Of a stretch of DNA of 64,000 nucleotides, positions 1-9,494 are shown one piece after another. Each line of letters opens with the position of its first letter. The first letter of the stretch is position 1. This DNA is from Blastococcus sp. TF02A-30 (GTDB lineage Bacteria > Actinomycetota > Actinomycetes > Mycobacteriales > Geodermatophilaceae). Location of the stretch: positions 1 to 64,000 of the forward strand of contig NZ_QOHJ01000003.1 in assembly GCF_003319185.1 (NCBI RefSeq). Direction: 5' to 3'. A program made the position numbers and the translations under genes. The notes beneath the pieces are model-generated. The model was not told the DNA's origin, ran no database searches, and saw only the letters and a list, made by a program, of their open reading frames with translations.

Positions 1-894
1 GGTCTGCCCCGCGCCGCCGATCCGCTCCCCGCGCCCGGCCCCGCGCCGGCACCGGTCGGCAGCCGCACCGTGCAGCTGCTGCGCACCTACCCGCGGCGGC
101 GTCCGGCGTACCCGTTCGCGCCGCAGGGCGAGCGCAGCGTGGCCCGGGGTTACGCGAAGGCGCTGGCCCGCGCCCGCCGGCTGGTCTACGTGGAGGACCA
201 GTACCTGTGGTCGCGCGACGTCGCGCGGATCTTCGCCGCCGCGCTGCGCCGCTCGCCGCAGCTGGAGGTGATCGCCGTGGTGCCCCGGTACGTCGACGCC
301 CAGGGCCGCTTCGACGTCCCCGCCTCGCTGCTCGGGCAGAACGCGGCCTGGCGCACCGTCGTGGCGGCCGGCGGCGACCGGGTGCAGCTGTTCGACGTCG
401 AGAACGCGGCCGGCTTCCCGGTGTACGTGCACGCGAAGGTCTGCGTGATCGACGACGTGTGGGCCGCGGTCGGCAGCGCCAACCTCAACCGCCGGTCGTG
501 GACGCACGACTCCGAGCTGACCGCCGCGGTCCTCGACGAGCGCCGCGACCTGCGGGAACCGGCCGACCCCGGTGGCCTCGGCGACGGCGCGCGCGGCTTC
601 GCCCGCGACCTGCGGCTCACCCTGATGCGCGAGCACCTGGACCGGGCCGACGGCGACGACGCCGACCTGCTCGACCCCGGCCGTGCCGTGGAGGCGGTGC
701 GGCGGGCCGCTGCGGACCTCGACGCCTGGCACGCCGGCGGGCGGCAGGGCCCGCGGCCCCCGGGACGGCTGCGCAGCCACCCGCGGCGCCCCGGCGGGGG
801 CCGGCTGAGCCGGTGGCTCGTCACCCCGCTCTACGACCTCGCCTACGACCCCGACGGCCGGCCCTGGCGCCAGCGCGGACGCCGGGAGTTCTGA
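1..894 (+). CDS. Phospholipase D-like (HKD) protein, 5'-truncated
   Basis: The reading frame is open from the first base, so the N-terminal half lies outside the window. What remains is the C-terminal half of a phosphatidyltransferase/phospholipase D family protein of the cardiolipin-synthase type. The diagnostic second HKD motif is visible as VYVHAKVCVIDD followed by GSANLNRRSW, which supplies the catalytic His and Lys plus the conserved GSAN strand. An upstream segment EDQYLWS fits the family's core fold. The tail (last ~70 residues) is Arg/Pro-rich. Substrate cannot be told from this half: phospholipid transphosphatidylation or hydrolysis are both possible. It converges on a TetR gene, with a strong hairpin between them. 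Confidence 0.85.
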   Translation, partial: GLPRAADPLPAPGPAPAPVGSRTVQLLRTYPRRRPAYPFAPQGERSVARGYAKALARARRLVYVEDQYLWSRDVARIFAAALRRSPQLEVIAVVPRYVDAQGRFDVPASLLGQNAAWRTVVAAGGDRVQLFDVENAAGFPVYVHAKVCVIDDVWAAVGSANLNRRSWTHDSELTAAVLDERRDLREPADPGGLGDGARGFARDLRLTLMREHLDRADGDDADLLDPGRAVEAVRRAAADLDAWHAGGRQGPRPPGRLRSHPRRPGGGRLSRWLVTPLYDLAYDPDGRPWRQRGRREF

Positions 895-908
895 CCCGGG
901 AGTTCGGA

Positions 909-942
909 CCCGTTCAGCTCCCGGTACCGAAAGCTGAACGGG
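909..942. terminator. Bidirectional hairpin between convergent genes
   Basis: Perfect 11-bp stem CCCGTTCAGCT / AGCTGAACGGG with a 12-nt loop containing the palindrome CGGTACCG. It sits 15 nt after the PLD stop and 8 nt after the TetR stop on the other strand, so it can end both transcripts. No long U-tract, as is usual in high-GC actinobacteria. Its core (916-935) recurs at 60470-60489. Confidence 0.75.
916..935 (+). repeat. 20-nt element, copy 1 (second copy at 60470-60489)
   Basis: AGCTCCCGGTACCGAAAGCT here matches the minus-strand sequence at 60470-60489 (AGCTCTCGGTACCGAAAGCC) at 18 of 20 positions. Both copies are in the gap between two convergent genes and are centred on the same CGGTACCG palindrome. 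This could be a dispersed terminator-associated repeat. Confidence 0.5.
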
Positions 943-949
943 GGCAGGG

Positions 950-1591
950 TCAGGAGCGGACGCGGGCGGTGAAGGCCTCCACGATCGCCAGCCAGTGCTT
1001 CAGGTGCTGGCCGTCGCGCGGGGCGTCGGGCTGCAGCGCGAAGGTGAGCGCCTGCCCGCGCATCGAGGTGAGCAGCACCTGGTAGACCGCCTCGGCGCTG
1101 GGGTGGGTGGCCACCTCCTCGCCGAACACCTCCATGGCGAGCGCCCGCAGCTGCACCCCCAGCCGCCGCTCGTGCGGCAGCAGCGCCGCGCGCAGCTCGG
1201 CGTCGGTGCGGGCCGCCGTCCAGAGCTCCATCGCCGCGACGAACAGCGGCCCGTGGAACCGGTGCCACACCAGCTCGACGCCGGCCCGGATGCGCGCCGT
1301 CGGCTCGGTGGGCAGCTCGGCGGCGGCCTCCCGGACGCTGGCGCTGAACTCGCCGTAGAGGTGGTCGACGGCGGCCAGGACCAGCTCGGCCTTCGAGGTG
1401 AACTGGTGGGTGAGCGCACCGCGGGAGACCCCGGCGCGCCGCTGCACCTCCTGGGTGGTGGTGTGCGCGTAGCCGAGCTCCACGAGGGACTCGACGGTGG
1501 CGCGCACCAGGGCGGCACGGGTCGCCGCCCGCCGCTCCGCCTGGGTGCGGCGCAGCGGCGGGCGGGACCCGAGCGGGGTGCTGGCGGTCAG
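950..1591 (-). CDS. TetR/AcrR family regulator, probable CTG start
   Basis: 213-residue TetR-type repressor. The N-terminal helix-turn-helix runs roughly residues 20-65 (VESLVELGYAHTTTQEVQRR then GVSRGALTHQF); the rest is a variable ligand pocket. It follows the beta-oxidation genes on the same strand, so it probably senses an acyl-CoA or fatty acid and controls that operon. The start is odd. No ATG, GTG or TTG exists in frame that would keep the first HTH helix, and the next GTG lies inside that helix. A CTG at 1591 overlaps the upstream stop as CTGA, the exact geometry of the GTGA/ATGA overlaps used throughout this window, so CTG initiation by coupling is the best reading. Confidence 0.85.
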   Translation of the reverse strand: MTASTPLGSRPPLRRTQAERRAATRAALVRATVESLVELGYAHTTTQEVQRRAGVSRGALTHQFTSKAELVLAAVDHLYGEFSASVREAAAELPTEPTARIRAGVELVWHRFHGPLFVAAMELWTAARTDAELRAALLPHERRLGVQLRALAMEVFGEEVATHPSAEAVYQVLLTSMRGQALTFALQPDAPRDGQHLKHWLAIVEAFTARVRS

Positions 1592-3753
1592 CCGGCCACC
1601 GCCGCGCGGAGGCTCCCGGCCGGGACGGCGCGCTCGAGCAGGATCGCCGGCGGGCGGAACCGCTCGCCGTAGCGGTCGGCCAGCTCGTCGGCGCGGGCCA
1701 CGAACCCGGCCACGCCGCCCGCGTACTGGTCGACGTACTGCAGCACGCCGCCGTAGAGCGGCGGGAAGCCGATGCCCATGATCGAGCCGATGTTGGCGTC
1801 CTCGACCGAGGTGAGCACCTCCTCCTCGACGCACCGGGCGGTCTCGACCGCCATGGCGAACAGCAGCCGCTCCTGGGCGTCGTGGAACGGCACCGCGTCC
1901 TGGGCGTCCGGCGCCTTCGACGGGAACAGCCCGGACAGGCCCGGCCACACCCGCTTCTCCGGCTGCCAGTCGAAGAAGCCCTGACCGGCCGCCTTCCCGG
2001 TGCGCCCCTGCTCGACCATCGCCCGGAGCACCGCGACCCCCGGGTGCTCGTCGGCGATGCCCGCCTTGGCGGCCTCGTCGCGGATCTTGAGCGGCAGCGT
2101 CAGGGTCACCTCGTCGAGGAGGGTCAGCGGACCGGCCGGGAAGCCCGCCTGCAGCGCCGCGCGCTCGACGCTCATCGGGGCCAGGCCCTCGGCCAGCAGC
2201 GCGGCGCCTTCCATCACCAGGGTCCCGAACACCCGGCTGGTGAAGAAGCCGCGGCTGTCCTGGACGACGATCGGCGTCTTGCCGATCTGCCGCACGACGT
2301 CGTAGGCCCGGGCGAGCGCCTCGTCGGAGGTGTCCCGACCGACGATCAGCTCGACCAGCGGCATCTTGTCCACCGGCGAGAAGAAGTGCATGCCGACGAC
2401 GTCGGCCGGCCGCTGGACGCCCTCGGCCAGGCCGGTGATCGGCAGGGTGGAGGTGTTGGACGCCAGCAGCGCGTCCGGCGCCGCGTGGGCCTCCGCCTCC
2501 GACAGCACCCGGTGCTTGAGCGCCTGGTCCTCGAACACCGCCTCCACGACGACGTCGCAGCCGGCCAGGTCGGCGGCGTCGCCGGTCGGGGTGATGCGGG
2601 CGAGGAGGGCGTCGGCCGCCTCCTGCGCCATGCGCCCGCGGGAGACCTGCTTGCCGACGAGCCCGGCGACGTGCGCCTTGCCCTTCTCGGCCGCCTCGAC
2701 GCCGACGTCCTTGAGGACGACGTCCACGCCGGCCTTGGCGAACGCGTGCGCGATCCCCGCGCCCATCATCCCGGCGCCGAGCACGCCGACCTTGCGCGCC
2801 GCGTACTTCTCCGGCCCGGACGGGCGGGAGCCGCCGCCGTTGATCCGGTTCAGGTCGAACCACAGCGCCTGGATCATGTTGGTCGAGATCTGCCCGACGA
2901 CGAGGTCGAGGAAGTAGCGGCCCTCGACGACGAACGCCGTCTCCACGTCGACCTGGAGGCTCTCCACGGCCGCGGCCAGGATCGCCGCGGGCGCCGGGTA
3001 GGGCGCGCCCTTGAGCTGCTTCTCCAGGTTCGCGGGGAACGCCGGCAGGCTTGACGCCAGCGACGGCGACGACGGGGTGCCGCCAGGCACCTTGTAGCCC
3101 TTCGTGTCCCACGGCTGGGCGGCGTCGGGGTTGGCCAGCACCCAGGCGCGGGCCTTGGCGAGCAGCTCGTCGCGGTCGGCCGCGGTCTCGTGCGCCAGGC
3201 CCAGCTTCACCGCCTTCTCCGGCCGCAGCTGCTGCCCCTGGAGCAGCAGTTCCAGCAGCGCGGTCGTCAGGCCGAGCAGCCGGACCGACCGGACGACGCC
3301 GCCACCGCCGGGCAGCAGCCCGAGGGTGACCTCGGGGAAGCCGAGCTTCACCTTCGGGTCGTCGAGGACGACGCGGTGGTGGCAGGCCAGCGCGATCTCC
3401 AGGCCACCGCCCAGGGCGGCGCCGTTGATCGCCGCGGCGACGGGGAGGCCCAGGGTCTCCAGCCGGCGCAGCTGCCGCTTCACCAGCGTCACGTTCGCGA
3501 GGACGACGTCCTTGGTCTCGGGCGTCGCCTGGATCAGGCCGCCGAGGTTGCCGCCGGCGAAGAACGTCTTCTTCGCGCTGGTGAGGACGACGCCGCGGAG
3601 GGAACCCTTCTCGGCGTCCAGCCGGTCGAGGGTCTCCCCCATCGAGCGCACGTACGCGTCGTTCATCGTGTTGGCCGACGACGAGGGGTCGTCGAGGGTG
3701 AGGACGACGACGCCGTCGGCGTCCTGCTCCCAGCGGATGGTGCTGTTCGACAT
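1588..3753 (-). CDS. fadB: Fatty-acid oxidation enoyl-CoA hydratase/3-hydroxyacyl-CoA dehydrogenase
   Basis: 721-residue bifunctional alpha subunit of the beta-oxidation complex. Residues ~1-200 form a crotonase domain with oxyanion segments FFAGGNLGGL and NGAALGGGLEIAL and the FPEVTLGLLPG strand carrying the second catalytic Glu. Residues ~310-500 form the NAD-binding dehydrogenase domain (GVLGAGMMGAGIAHAF, SNTSTLPIT, GMHFFSPVDKMPLVE with the catalytic His). Two C-terminal helical domains follow. It hydrates trans-2-enoyl-CoA and oxidises the product to 3-ketoacyl-CoA, which the adjacent thiolase cleaves. The 13-bp gap to the thiolase and 4-bp overlap with the TetR gene indicate one operon. 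Length matches the family. Confidence 0.93.
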   Translation of the reverse strand: MSNSTIRWEQDADGVVVLTLDDPSSSANTMNDAYVRSMGETLDRLDAEKGSLRGVVLTSAKKTFFAGGNLGGLIQATPETKDVVLANVTLVKRQLRRLETLGLPVAAAINGAALGGGLEIALACHHRVVLDDPKVKLGFPEVTLGLLPGGGGVVRSVRLLGLTTALLELLLQGQQLRPEKAVKLGLAHETAADRDELLAKARAWVLANPDAAQPWDTKGYKVPGGTPSSPSLASSLPAFPANLEKQLKGAPYPAPAAILAAAVESLQVDVETAFVVEGRYFLDLVVGQISTNMIQALWFDLNRINGGGSRPSGPEKYAARKVGVLGAGMMGAGIAHAFAKAGVDVVLKDVGVEAAEKGKAHVAGLVGKQVSRGRMAQEAADALLARITPTGDAADLAGCDVVVEAVFEDQALKHRVLSEAEAHAAPDALLASNTSTLPITGLAEGVQRPADVVGMHFFSPVDKMPLVELIVGRDTSDEALARAYDVVRQIGKTPIVVQDSRGFFTSRVFGTLVMEGAALLAEGLAPMSVERAALQAGFPAGPLTLLDEVTLTLPLKIRDEAAKAGIADEHPGVAVLRAMVEQGRTGKAAGQGFFDWQPEKRVWPGLSGLFPSKAPDAQDAVPFHDAQERLLFAMAVETARCVEEEVLTSVEDANIGSIMGIGFPPLYGGVLQYVDQYAGGVAGFVARADELADRYGERFRPPAILLERAVPAGSLRAAVAG

Positions 3754-3766
3754 GCGGGGGTGCTCC

Positions 3767-4981
<1,215 letters not shown>

Positions 4982-5029
4982 GCGGGTCCTCTCGTGGGAG
5001 TACGTACCTGCTTCATCGCGACAAAGCGG

Positions 5030-6172
5030 TCAGACGCCGAGGGAGCGGCCGATGATCTCCTTCATGATCTCGGTCGTCCCGCCGTAGATGGTCTGCACGC
5101 GGGAGTTGAGGAACGCCTTGGCGACGGGGTACTCGAGCATGTAGCCGTAGCCGCCGTGCAGCTGCACGCACTGGTCGACGACGCGCTTCTGCAGCTCCGT
5201 CGTCCACCACTTGGCCTTGGCCGCGTCCTCGACGGTGAACCGGCCGGCGTTGTGCTCGAGGATGGCCTTCTCGAGGAACACCTCGGCGATCGACACCTCG
5301 GTCTCCATCTCGGCCAGCACGAAGCGGTTGTGCTGGAAGGAGCCGATGGGCCGGCCGAAGGCGGTGCGGTCCTTGCAGTACTGGATCGTCGTGTCGAGCA
5401 CGATCCGGCTGGCGGCCACGGCGACCGCCGCGATCGACAGCCGCTCCTGGGGCAGGTTGGCCATCAGGTGGAAGAAGCCGTGCCCCTCCGTGCCGATGAA
5501 GTTCGCGGCCGGGACGCGGACGTCCTCGAAGAACAGCTCGGCGGTGTCCTGGGCCTTCATGCCGACCTTGTCGAGCTTGCGGCCGCGCTCGAAGCCCGCC
5601 ATCCCCCGTTCGACGGCGAGCAGCGAGAAACCGCGCGCGCCGGCCTCGGGGTCGGTGCGGGCCACCACGATCACCAGGTCGGAGAGGATGCCGTTGGTGA
5701 TGAAGATCTTCGAGCCGTTGAGGATCCAGTCGTCGCCGTCGCGGCGGGCCGTCGTCTTGAGGCCCTGCAGGTCGGAGCCGGCGCCGGGCTCGCTCATGGC
5801 GATCGCGGTGATCATCTCGCCGCTGGTGAACCTCGGCAGCCAGCGCTGCTTCTGCTCCTCGGTGCACAGCTCCAGCAGGTAGGGCGCGACGACGTCGTTG
5901 TGCAGCGTGAAGCCCAGGCCGCTCGCGCCGACCCGGCTCACCTCGGCGGCGAGGATCGCGTTGTAGCGGAAGTCCTTGACCCCGCCGCCGCCGTACTCCT
6001 CGGGGACGTCCATGCCGAGCAGTCCCTGCTGCCCCGCCTTGAGCCAGACCGAGCGGTCGACCTGGCCGGCCTCCTCCCACGCCGCGTGGTGCGGGACGAC
6101 CTCCTTGGCCAGGAACTCCTGCACGCTGGCGCGGAACGCCTCGTGCTCGGCCTCGTAGAGCGCTGACTGCAC
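5030..6172 (-). CDS. Acyl-CoA dehydrogenase
   Basis: 380-residue FAD-dependent acyl-CoA dehydrogenase of normal length. The FAD/substrate signature AIAMSEPGAGSDL is at ~residue 115, the second signature QERLSIAAVA at ~240, and the C-terminal segment QTIYGGTTEIMKEIIGR carries the conserved Gly-Gly-Thr-(Thr/Ser)-Glu region near the end. It introduces the trans-2 double bond, passing electrons to ETF. First gene of the minus-strand operon that continues with thiolase, fadB and TetR; divergent from the acyl-CoA ligase. GTG start; AGGACC lies 5-10 nt upstream. Confidence 0.92.
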   Translation of the reverse strand: MQSALYEAEHEAFRASVQEFLAKEVVPHHAAWEEAGQVDRSVWLKAGQQGLLGMDVPEEYGGGGVKDFRYNAILAAEVSRVGASGLGFTLHNDVVAPYLLELCTEEQKQRWLPRFTSGEMITAIAMSEPGAGSDLQGLKTTARRDGDDWILNGSKIFITNGILSDLVIVVARTDPEAGARGFSLLAVERGMAGFERGRKLDKVGMKAQDTAELFFEDVRVPAANFIGTEGHGFFHLMANLPQERLSIAAVAVAASRIVLDTTIQYCKDRTAFGRPIGSFQHNRFVLAEMETEVSIAEVFLEKAILEHNAGRFTVEDAAKAKWWTTELQKRVVDQCVQLHGGYGYMLEYPVAKAFLNSRVQTIYGGTTEIMKEIIGRSLGV

Positions 6173-6230
6173 AGGGGTCCTCCGGAGCTAGATCATGTCG
6201 GTCGGATGACGATGCGGCAGATCGCAACAT

Positions 6231-6248
6231 ACAGACAGTGCGTTCTGT
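6231..6248. promoter_or_regulatory. Candidate operator between divergent fad genes
   Basis: The 124-bp divergent gap holds an unusually AT-rich patch with the imperfect dyad ACAGA-N8-TCTGT (6231-6248). It is placed where a repressor could control both the acyl-CoA dehydrogenase operon and the ligase. The arms are only 5 bp, so this is a weak candidate for the site of the TetR protein encoded at the end of the operon. Confidence 0.3.
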
Positions 6249-6296
6249 TAGTTTGCGGCCCACGTCACATCGTCGTGTCACGCGAGGAGCCCACCC

Positions 6297-8087
6297 GTGC
6301 AGGAGTACTCCAGCCCCGCCACGTTCCAGGTCCCGCCCACCGCCGCGCTCGCGGACGTGGTCACCGAGCACGCCCGCACCAGCCCCGACACGGTCCGCTT
6401 CAGCCGCAAGGTCGGCGGCAGCTGGACGCCGGTGACCAGCCGGGAGTTCGCCGACCAGGTCGACGCCCTGGCGCGCGGCCTCGTGGCCGCCGGCGTCCAG
6501 GCCGGCGACCGCGTCGGCATCCTCAGCAAGACCCGTTACGAGTGGACCCTCGCCGACTACGCGATCTGGACCGCCGGCGCCGTCGCCGTCCCCATCTACG
6601 AGACCTCCTCGGCCGAGCAGGCCCAGTGGATCCTCTCCGACTCCGGCGCCGTGGCCGTCGTGGTGGAGACCGCCGCGCACCGCGAGCTGGTCGAGTCGGT
6701 GCGCGACCGCGTGCCCGACCTGCGCGAAGTCTGGGTCATCGAGTCCGGCGACCTCGACGCCGTCGCCGCGCGCGAGGCCGACGTGCCCGCCGGCGAGCTC
6801 GCCGTCCGGCGCGACGGGCTGTCGGGCGACAGCCTGGCGACGGTCATCTACACCTCGGGCACCACCGGCCGCCCCAAGGGCTGCGAGCTGACGCACGGCA
6901 ACTTCCTCTACGTCGCCGAGCTGGCCCAGCAGCTGCTCCCGGACATGCGCTCCGGCGACGGGAGCAACCTGCTGTTCCTGCCCCTGGCCCACGTGTTCGC
7001 GCGGATCATCGAGGTGGCCTGCGTGCAGGCCGGCGTCCGGCTCGGGCACACCGGCGACCTCGCCGAGCTGCTCGGCGACCTCGGCACGTTCCAGCCGACG
7101 TCGCTGGTCGCCGTGCCCCGCGTGTTCGAGAAGGTCTACAACGGCGCGCGGCAGAAGGCGCACGCCGGCGGCAAGGGGGCGATCTTCGACCGTGCCGAGC
7201 GGGTGGCCGTGGCCTGGTCCCGCGCGCAGGACACCGGCGGCGCCGGGATCGGTCTGAACATCCAGCACGCGGTGTTCGACAAGCTGGTCTACGGCAAGCT
7301 GCGGGCCGCCATGGGCGGCAAGGTGACGACGTCGCTGTCCGGCGGCGCGGCCCTCGGCGAGCGGCTGGGCCACTTCTTCCGCGGCATCGGGGTGACCATC
7401 CTCGAGGGCTACGGCCTCACCGAGACCACCGGCCCGGCCACGGTCAGCGGGCCGGACAGCCTGAAGATCGGCACCGTCGGCCGCCCCGCCCCCGGGTCCG
7501 CGGTGCGCATCGCCGACCTGGGCGAGATCCAGGTCAGGGGGCCGCAGGTGTTCCGCGGCTACTGGAAGAACCCCGACGCCACGGCGGAGGTCATGCGCGA
7601 CGGGTGGTTCGCCACCGGCGACGTCGGCACGATCGACGACGAGGGCTACGTGACGATCACCGGCCGGATCAAGGAGCTCATCGTCACCTCCGGCGGCAAG
7701 AACGTCGCGCCGATCGTGCTCGAGGACCGGCTGCGCGCCCACCCGCTGGTCAGCCAGTGCATGGTGGTCGGCGACGGGCGCCCGTTCGTGGGCTGCCTGG
7801 TCACCCTCGACGCCGAGGCCCTCCCCGCCTGGCTGGAGAGCAAGGGCCGGCCCACCGGCACCCCGATCGCCGACCTGGTCGACGACCCGGAGATCCGCGC
7901 CGAGATCCAGGCCGGCGTCGACGCGGCCAACAAGCAGGTCTCCAAGGCGGAGTCGATCCGCTCCTTCGCGATCCTGCCGGTGGAGTGGACCGTCGAGGGC
8001 GGGCAGCTGACCCCGTCGCTGAAGATGAAGCGGTCGGTGCTCATGAAGGAGTTCGCCGGCGAGGTGGAGAAGATCTACGCCGCCTGA
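6297..8087 (+). CDS. fadD: Long-chain fatty-acid-CoA ligase (FadD15-like)
   Basis: 596-residue AMP-forming acyl-CoA synthetase. The P-loop YTSGTTGRPKG is at ~residue 185, the A5 motif GYGLTETTG at ~370, the hinge region TGDVGTID then GRIKEL at ~445-465, and the C-terminal catalytic Lys region SLKMKRSVL near residue 578. It activates free fatty acids to acyl-CoA at the cytoplasmic membrane face, feeding the beta-oxidation operon transcribed divergently. Long-chain specificity is inferred from overall similarity to the FadD15/long-chain group, with its insertion around residues 235-330. GTG start with GAGGAG 9 nt upstream. Confidence 0.92.
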   Translation: MQEYSSPATFQVPPTAALADVVTEHARTSPDTVRFSRKVGGSWTPVTSREFADQVDALARGLVAAGVQAGDRVGILSKTRYEWTLADYAIWTAGAVAVPIYETSSAEQAQWILSDSGAVAVVVETAAHRELVESVRDRVPDLREVWVIESGDLDAVAAREADVPAGELAVRRDGLSGDSLATVIYTSGTTGRPKGCELTHGNFLYVAELAQQLLPDMRSGDGSNLLFLPLAHVFARIIEVACVQAGVRLGHTGDLAELLGDLGTFQPTSLVAVPRVFEKVYNGARQKAHAGGKGAIFDRAERVAVAWSRAQDTGGAGIGLNIQHAVFDKLVYGKLRAAMGGKVTTSLSGGAALGERLGHFFRGIGVTILEGYGLTETTGPATVSGPDSLKIGTVGRPAPGSAVRIADLGEIQVRGPQVFRGYWKNPDATAEVMRDGWFATGDVGTIDDEGYVTITGRIKELIVTSGGKNVAPIVLEDRLRAHPLVSQCMVVGDGRPFVGCLVTLDAEALPAWLESKGRPTGTPIADLVDDPEIRAEIQAGVDAANKQVSKAESIRSFAILPVEWTVEGGQLTPSLKMKRSVLMKEFAGEVEKIYAA

Positions 8088-8096
8088 CGCGCCGAG

Positions 8097-8143
8097 GGTT
8101 GCCATGCAGGAAACTCGCCACTACTGTTTCCTGCATGGCAACC
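8097..8143 (+). promoter_or_regulatory. Leaderless promoter embedded in a perfect 18-bp inverted repeat
   Basis: Arms GGTTGCCATGCAGGAAAC (8097-8114) and GTTTCCTGCATGGCAACC (8126-8143) are perfect reverse complements around an 11-nt spacer. A promoter fits inside it: TTGCCA (8099-8104), 17-nt spacer, TACTGT (8122-8127), then 7 nt to the ATG at 8135. The start codon therefore falls at the expected transcription start, and no ribosome-binding site exists. A dimeric regulator bound here would cover both promoter boxes; the winged-helix protein encoded 450 bp downstream is the natural candidate. Confidence 0.75.
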
Positions 8144-8593
8144 AGCTCGGGTGACCGCCCGACCCCGGACGAGGCCCGCGAGACGCTGCGCCGGCTGCAC
8201 CAGGACGCGGAGGCCGTGCGCTACCCGCCCATCCCGGCCTGGTTCTTCGCCGCGCAGGCCGCGGCCGTCGCGGGCCTGCACCTGGTGCGCCTGCTCCCCG
8301 GGTCCGGCGGCGGCCGGTACGCCCAGCTGATCTCCGTCCTCGCCATCGCCCTGGCCGCCGGCGGCCTCGGGCAGCGGTACTGGCTCAACCGCGACGGCGT
8401 CGCGTGGGCGTCCGCCCGCCCCCGGGACATGCTGCCGTTCCTGGCGCTGCTCCTCGGCAGCTTCGCCGCGTGCTGGGCGATCACCGAGACCACCGGCGCC
8501 CGGTGGGTCTGGATCCTCGGCGCCGCTTTCTCGGCCGCCGTCGTGCTGGTCACCGGCGCCCGCTACCGGCAGCAGTACGGCGATGGCCGCTGA
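8135..8593 (+). CDS. Four-helix membrane protein, co-transcribed with a winged-helix regulator
   Basis: 152-residue protein not assigned to a named family. After a polar N-terminal ~30 residues it has four hydrophobic segments at about 34-50, 64-82, 96-114 and 120-138 (e.g. WFFAAQAAAVAGLHLV, LISVLAIALAAGGLG), so it is an integral membrane protein with little outside the bilayer. The ATG lies inside the right arm of the inverted repeat, with no Shine-Dalgarno, consistent with a leaderless message. It overlaps the next gene, a regulator, by 11 bp. Membrane proteins paired with this regulator type are common in actinobacteria; the role is unknown. Confidence 0.8.
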   Translation: MATSSGDRPTPDEARETLRRLHQDAEAVRYPPIPAWFFAAQAAAVAGLHLVRLLPGSGGGRYAQLISVLAIALAAGGLGQRYWLNRDGVAWASARPRDMLPFLALLLGSFAACWAITETTGARWVWILGAAFSAAVVLVTGARYRQQYGDGR

Positions 8594-8882
8594 GACGGCG
8601 GCCTTCGACGAGGTCATCCACGCACCGCAGCGGCTGCGGATCTGCGCCATGCTCAGCGCCGCCCAGAGCGTCGAGTTCGGCGTGCTGCTGGAGCGCCTCG
8701 AACTGTCCAAGTCGGCGCTGAGCAAGCACGTCTCGCAGCTGGCCGACGCCGGCTACGTCACCCAGGAGCGGGCCGTGCGCGACGGGCGCAGCCGCCTCTG
8801 GCTGTCGCTCACCCGCGAGGGCGCCCGCGCCTACGCCGCGCACGTCCGGGCACTGCAGCAGATCATCGCCGAGGACGGGTGA
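8583..8882 (+). CDS. Winged-helix transcriptional regulator (ArsR/HTH_34-like)
   Basis: 99-residue single-domain winged helix. Residues ~8-75 carry the helix-turn-helix (APQRLRICAMLS, then LLERLELSKSALSKHVSQL) and the wing (GYVTQERAVRDGRSRLWLSL). There is no extra ligand domain and no Cys cluster of the metal-sensing ArsR kind. It overlaps the membrane protein gene by 11 bp, so the two are translated together. It most likely represses its own operon through the large inverted repeat at 8097-8143 (inference). Confidence 0.88.
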   Translation: MAAETAAFDEVIHAPQRLRICAMLSAAQSVEFGVLLERLELSKSALSKHVSQLADAGYVTQERAVRDGRSRLWLSLTREGARAYAAHVRALQQIIAEDG

Positions 8883-8965
8883 CCGGCGGGGCTGGTGGGG
8901 CGGGTGCGCCGAACACGCACCCGCCGGTGCTGGCCCCCGGCGGAACGGGTCCGGACCCTGAGGGC

Positions 8966-9208
8966 ATGACCAGCGTCTACGCGTACGGCACGGCACACGC
9001 GGTGGTGATGGTCGGCTCGTTCGGCGCCGACGGGCTCAAGCCCCGCCAGATCGGCCCGGCGCACGCCACCATCGGGCGGGTCAACGGGCAGAGCCGCAAG
9101 GCGCTGTGCGGCGCCTACGTCTCCATCGACGAGCAGCTCCCCTGGCCCCCGGAGGGCTACGACGAGCAGCAGCTCTGCCCGTCCTGCGCGGAGCTCGCCT
9201 CCCTCTGA
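8966..9208 (+). CDS. Small Cys-containing protein of unknown function
   Basis: 80-residue protein starting MTSVYAYG. The C-terminal half has ALCGAYV and QQLCPSCAEL, giving three Cys with a CPxCAEL end that resembles a small zinc knuckle. No membrane segment. A GTG at 8879 in the same frame would add 29 low-complexity Gly/Pro residues and overlap the regulator stop; I prefer the internal ATG because the conserved-looking sequence begins there. It ends 4 nt from the convergent sulfur-carrier gene. Function unknown. Confidence 0.6.
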   Translation: MTSVYAYGTAHAVVMVGSFGADGLKPRQIGPAHATIGRVNGQSRKALCGAYVSIDEQLPWPPEGYDEQQLCPSCAELASL

Positions 9209-9212
9209 CCGC

Positions 9213-9494
9213 TCAGCCCCCGGCGACCGAGGGCAGCACCTGCACCTGCGCGCCGTCCCGGACCGCGGTGCCCAGTCCGCCGCAGAACCGGACGTCGTCG
9301 CCGTCGACGTAGACGTTCACGAACCGGCGCACCTGCCCGGTCTCGTCGCGGATCCGCCGGCCCAGCAGCGGGTGCGCCGCCGCCAGCGCGTCGAGCAGGT
9401 CGGCGAGGGTCTCCCCCGCCGGCTGCACGTCGAGGTGCTTGGCGCCGCCGGCCAGGTCGGCCAGGACGCCGGGCAGCACCACCTCCACGCTCAC
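9213..9494 (-). CDS. ThiS/MoaD family sulfur carrier, GG-terminated
   Basis: 93-residue ubiquitin-fold protein ending LPSVAGG, the diglycine tail that is adenylated and thiocarboxylated in sulfur carriers. The central segment RRFVNVYVDGDDVRF is the same beta-strand signature seen in CysO encoded at 56464-56742, so the window carries two paralogues. The GTG start overlaps the stop of the upstream propeller protein (GTGA). Unlike CysO it has no cysteine synthase or JAMM peptidase beside it. Its sulfur acceptor is unknown. The link to the Asp-box protein is positional. Confidence 0.85.
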   Translation of the reverse strand: MSVEVVLPGVLADLAGGAKHLDVQPAGETLADLLDALAAAHPLLGRRIRDETGQVRRFVNVYVDGDDVRFCGGLGTAVRDGAQVQVLPSVAGG

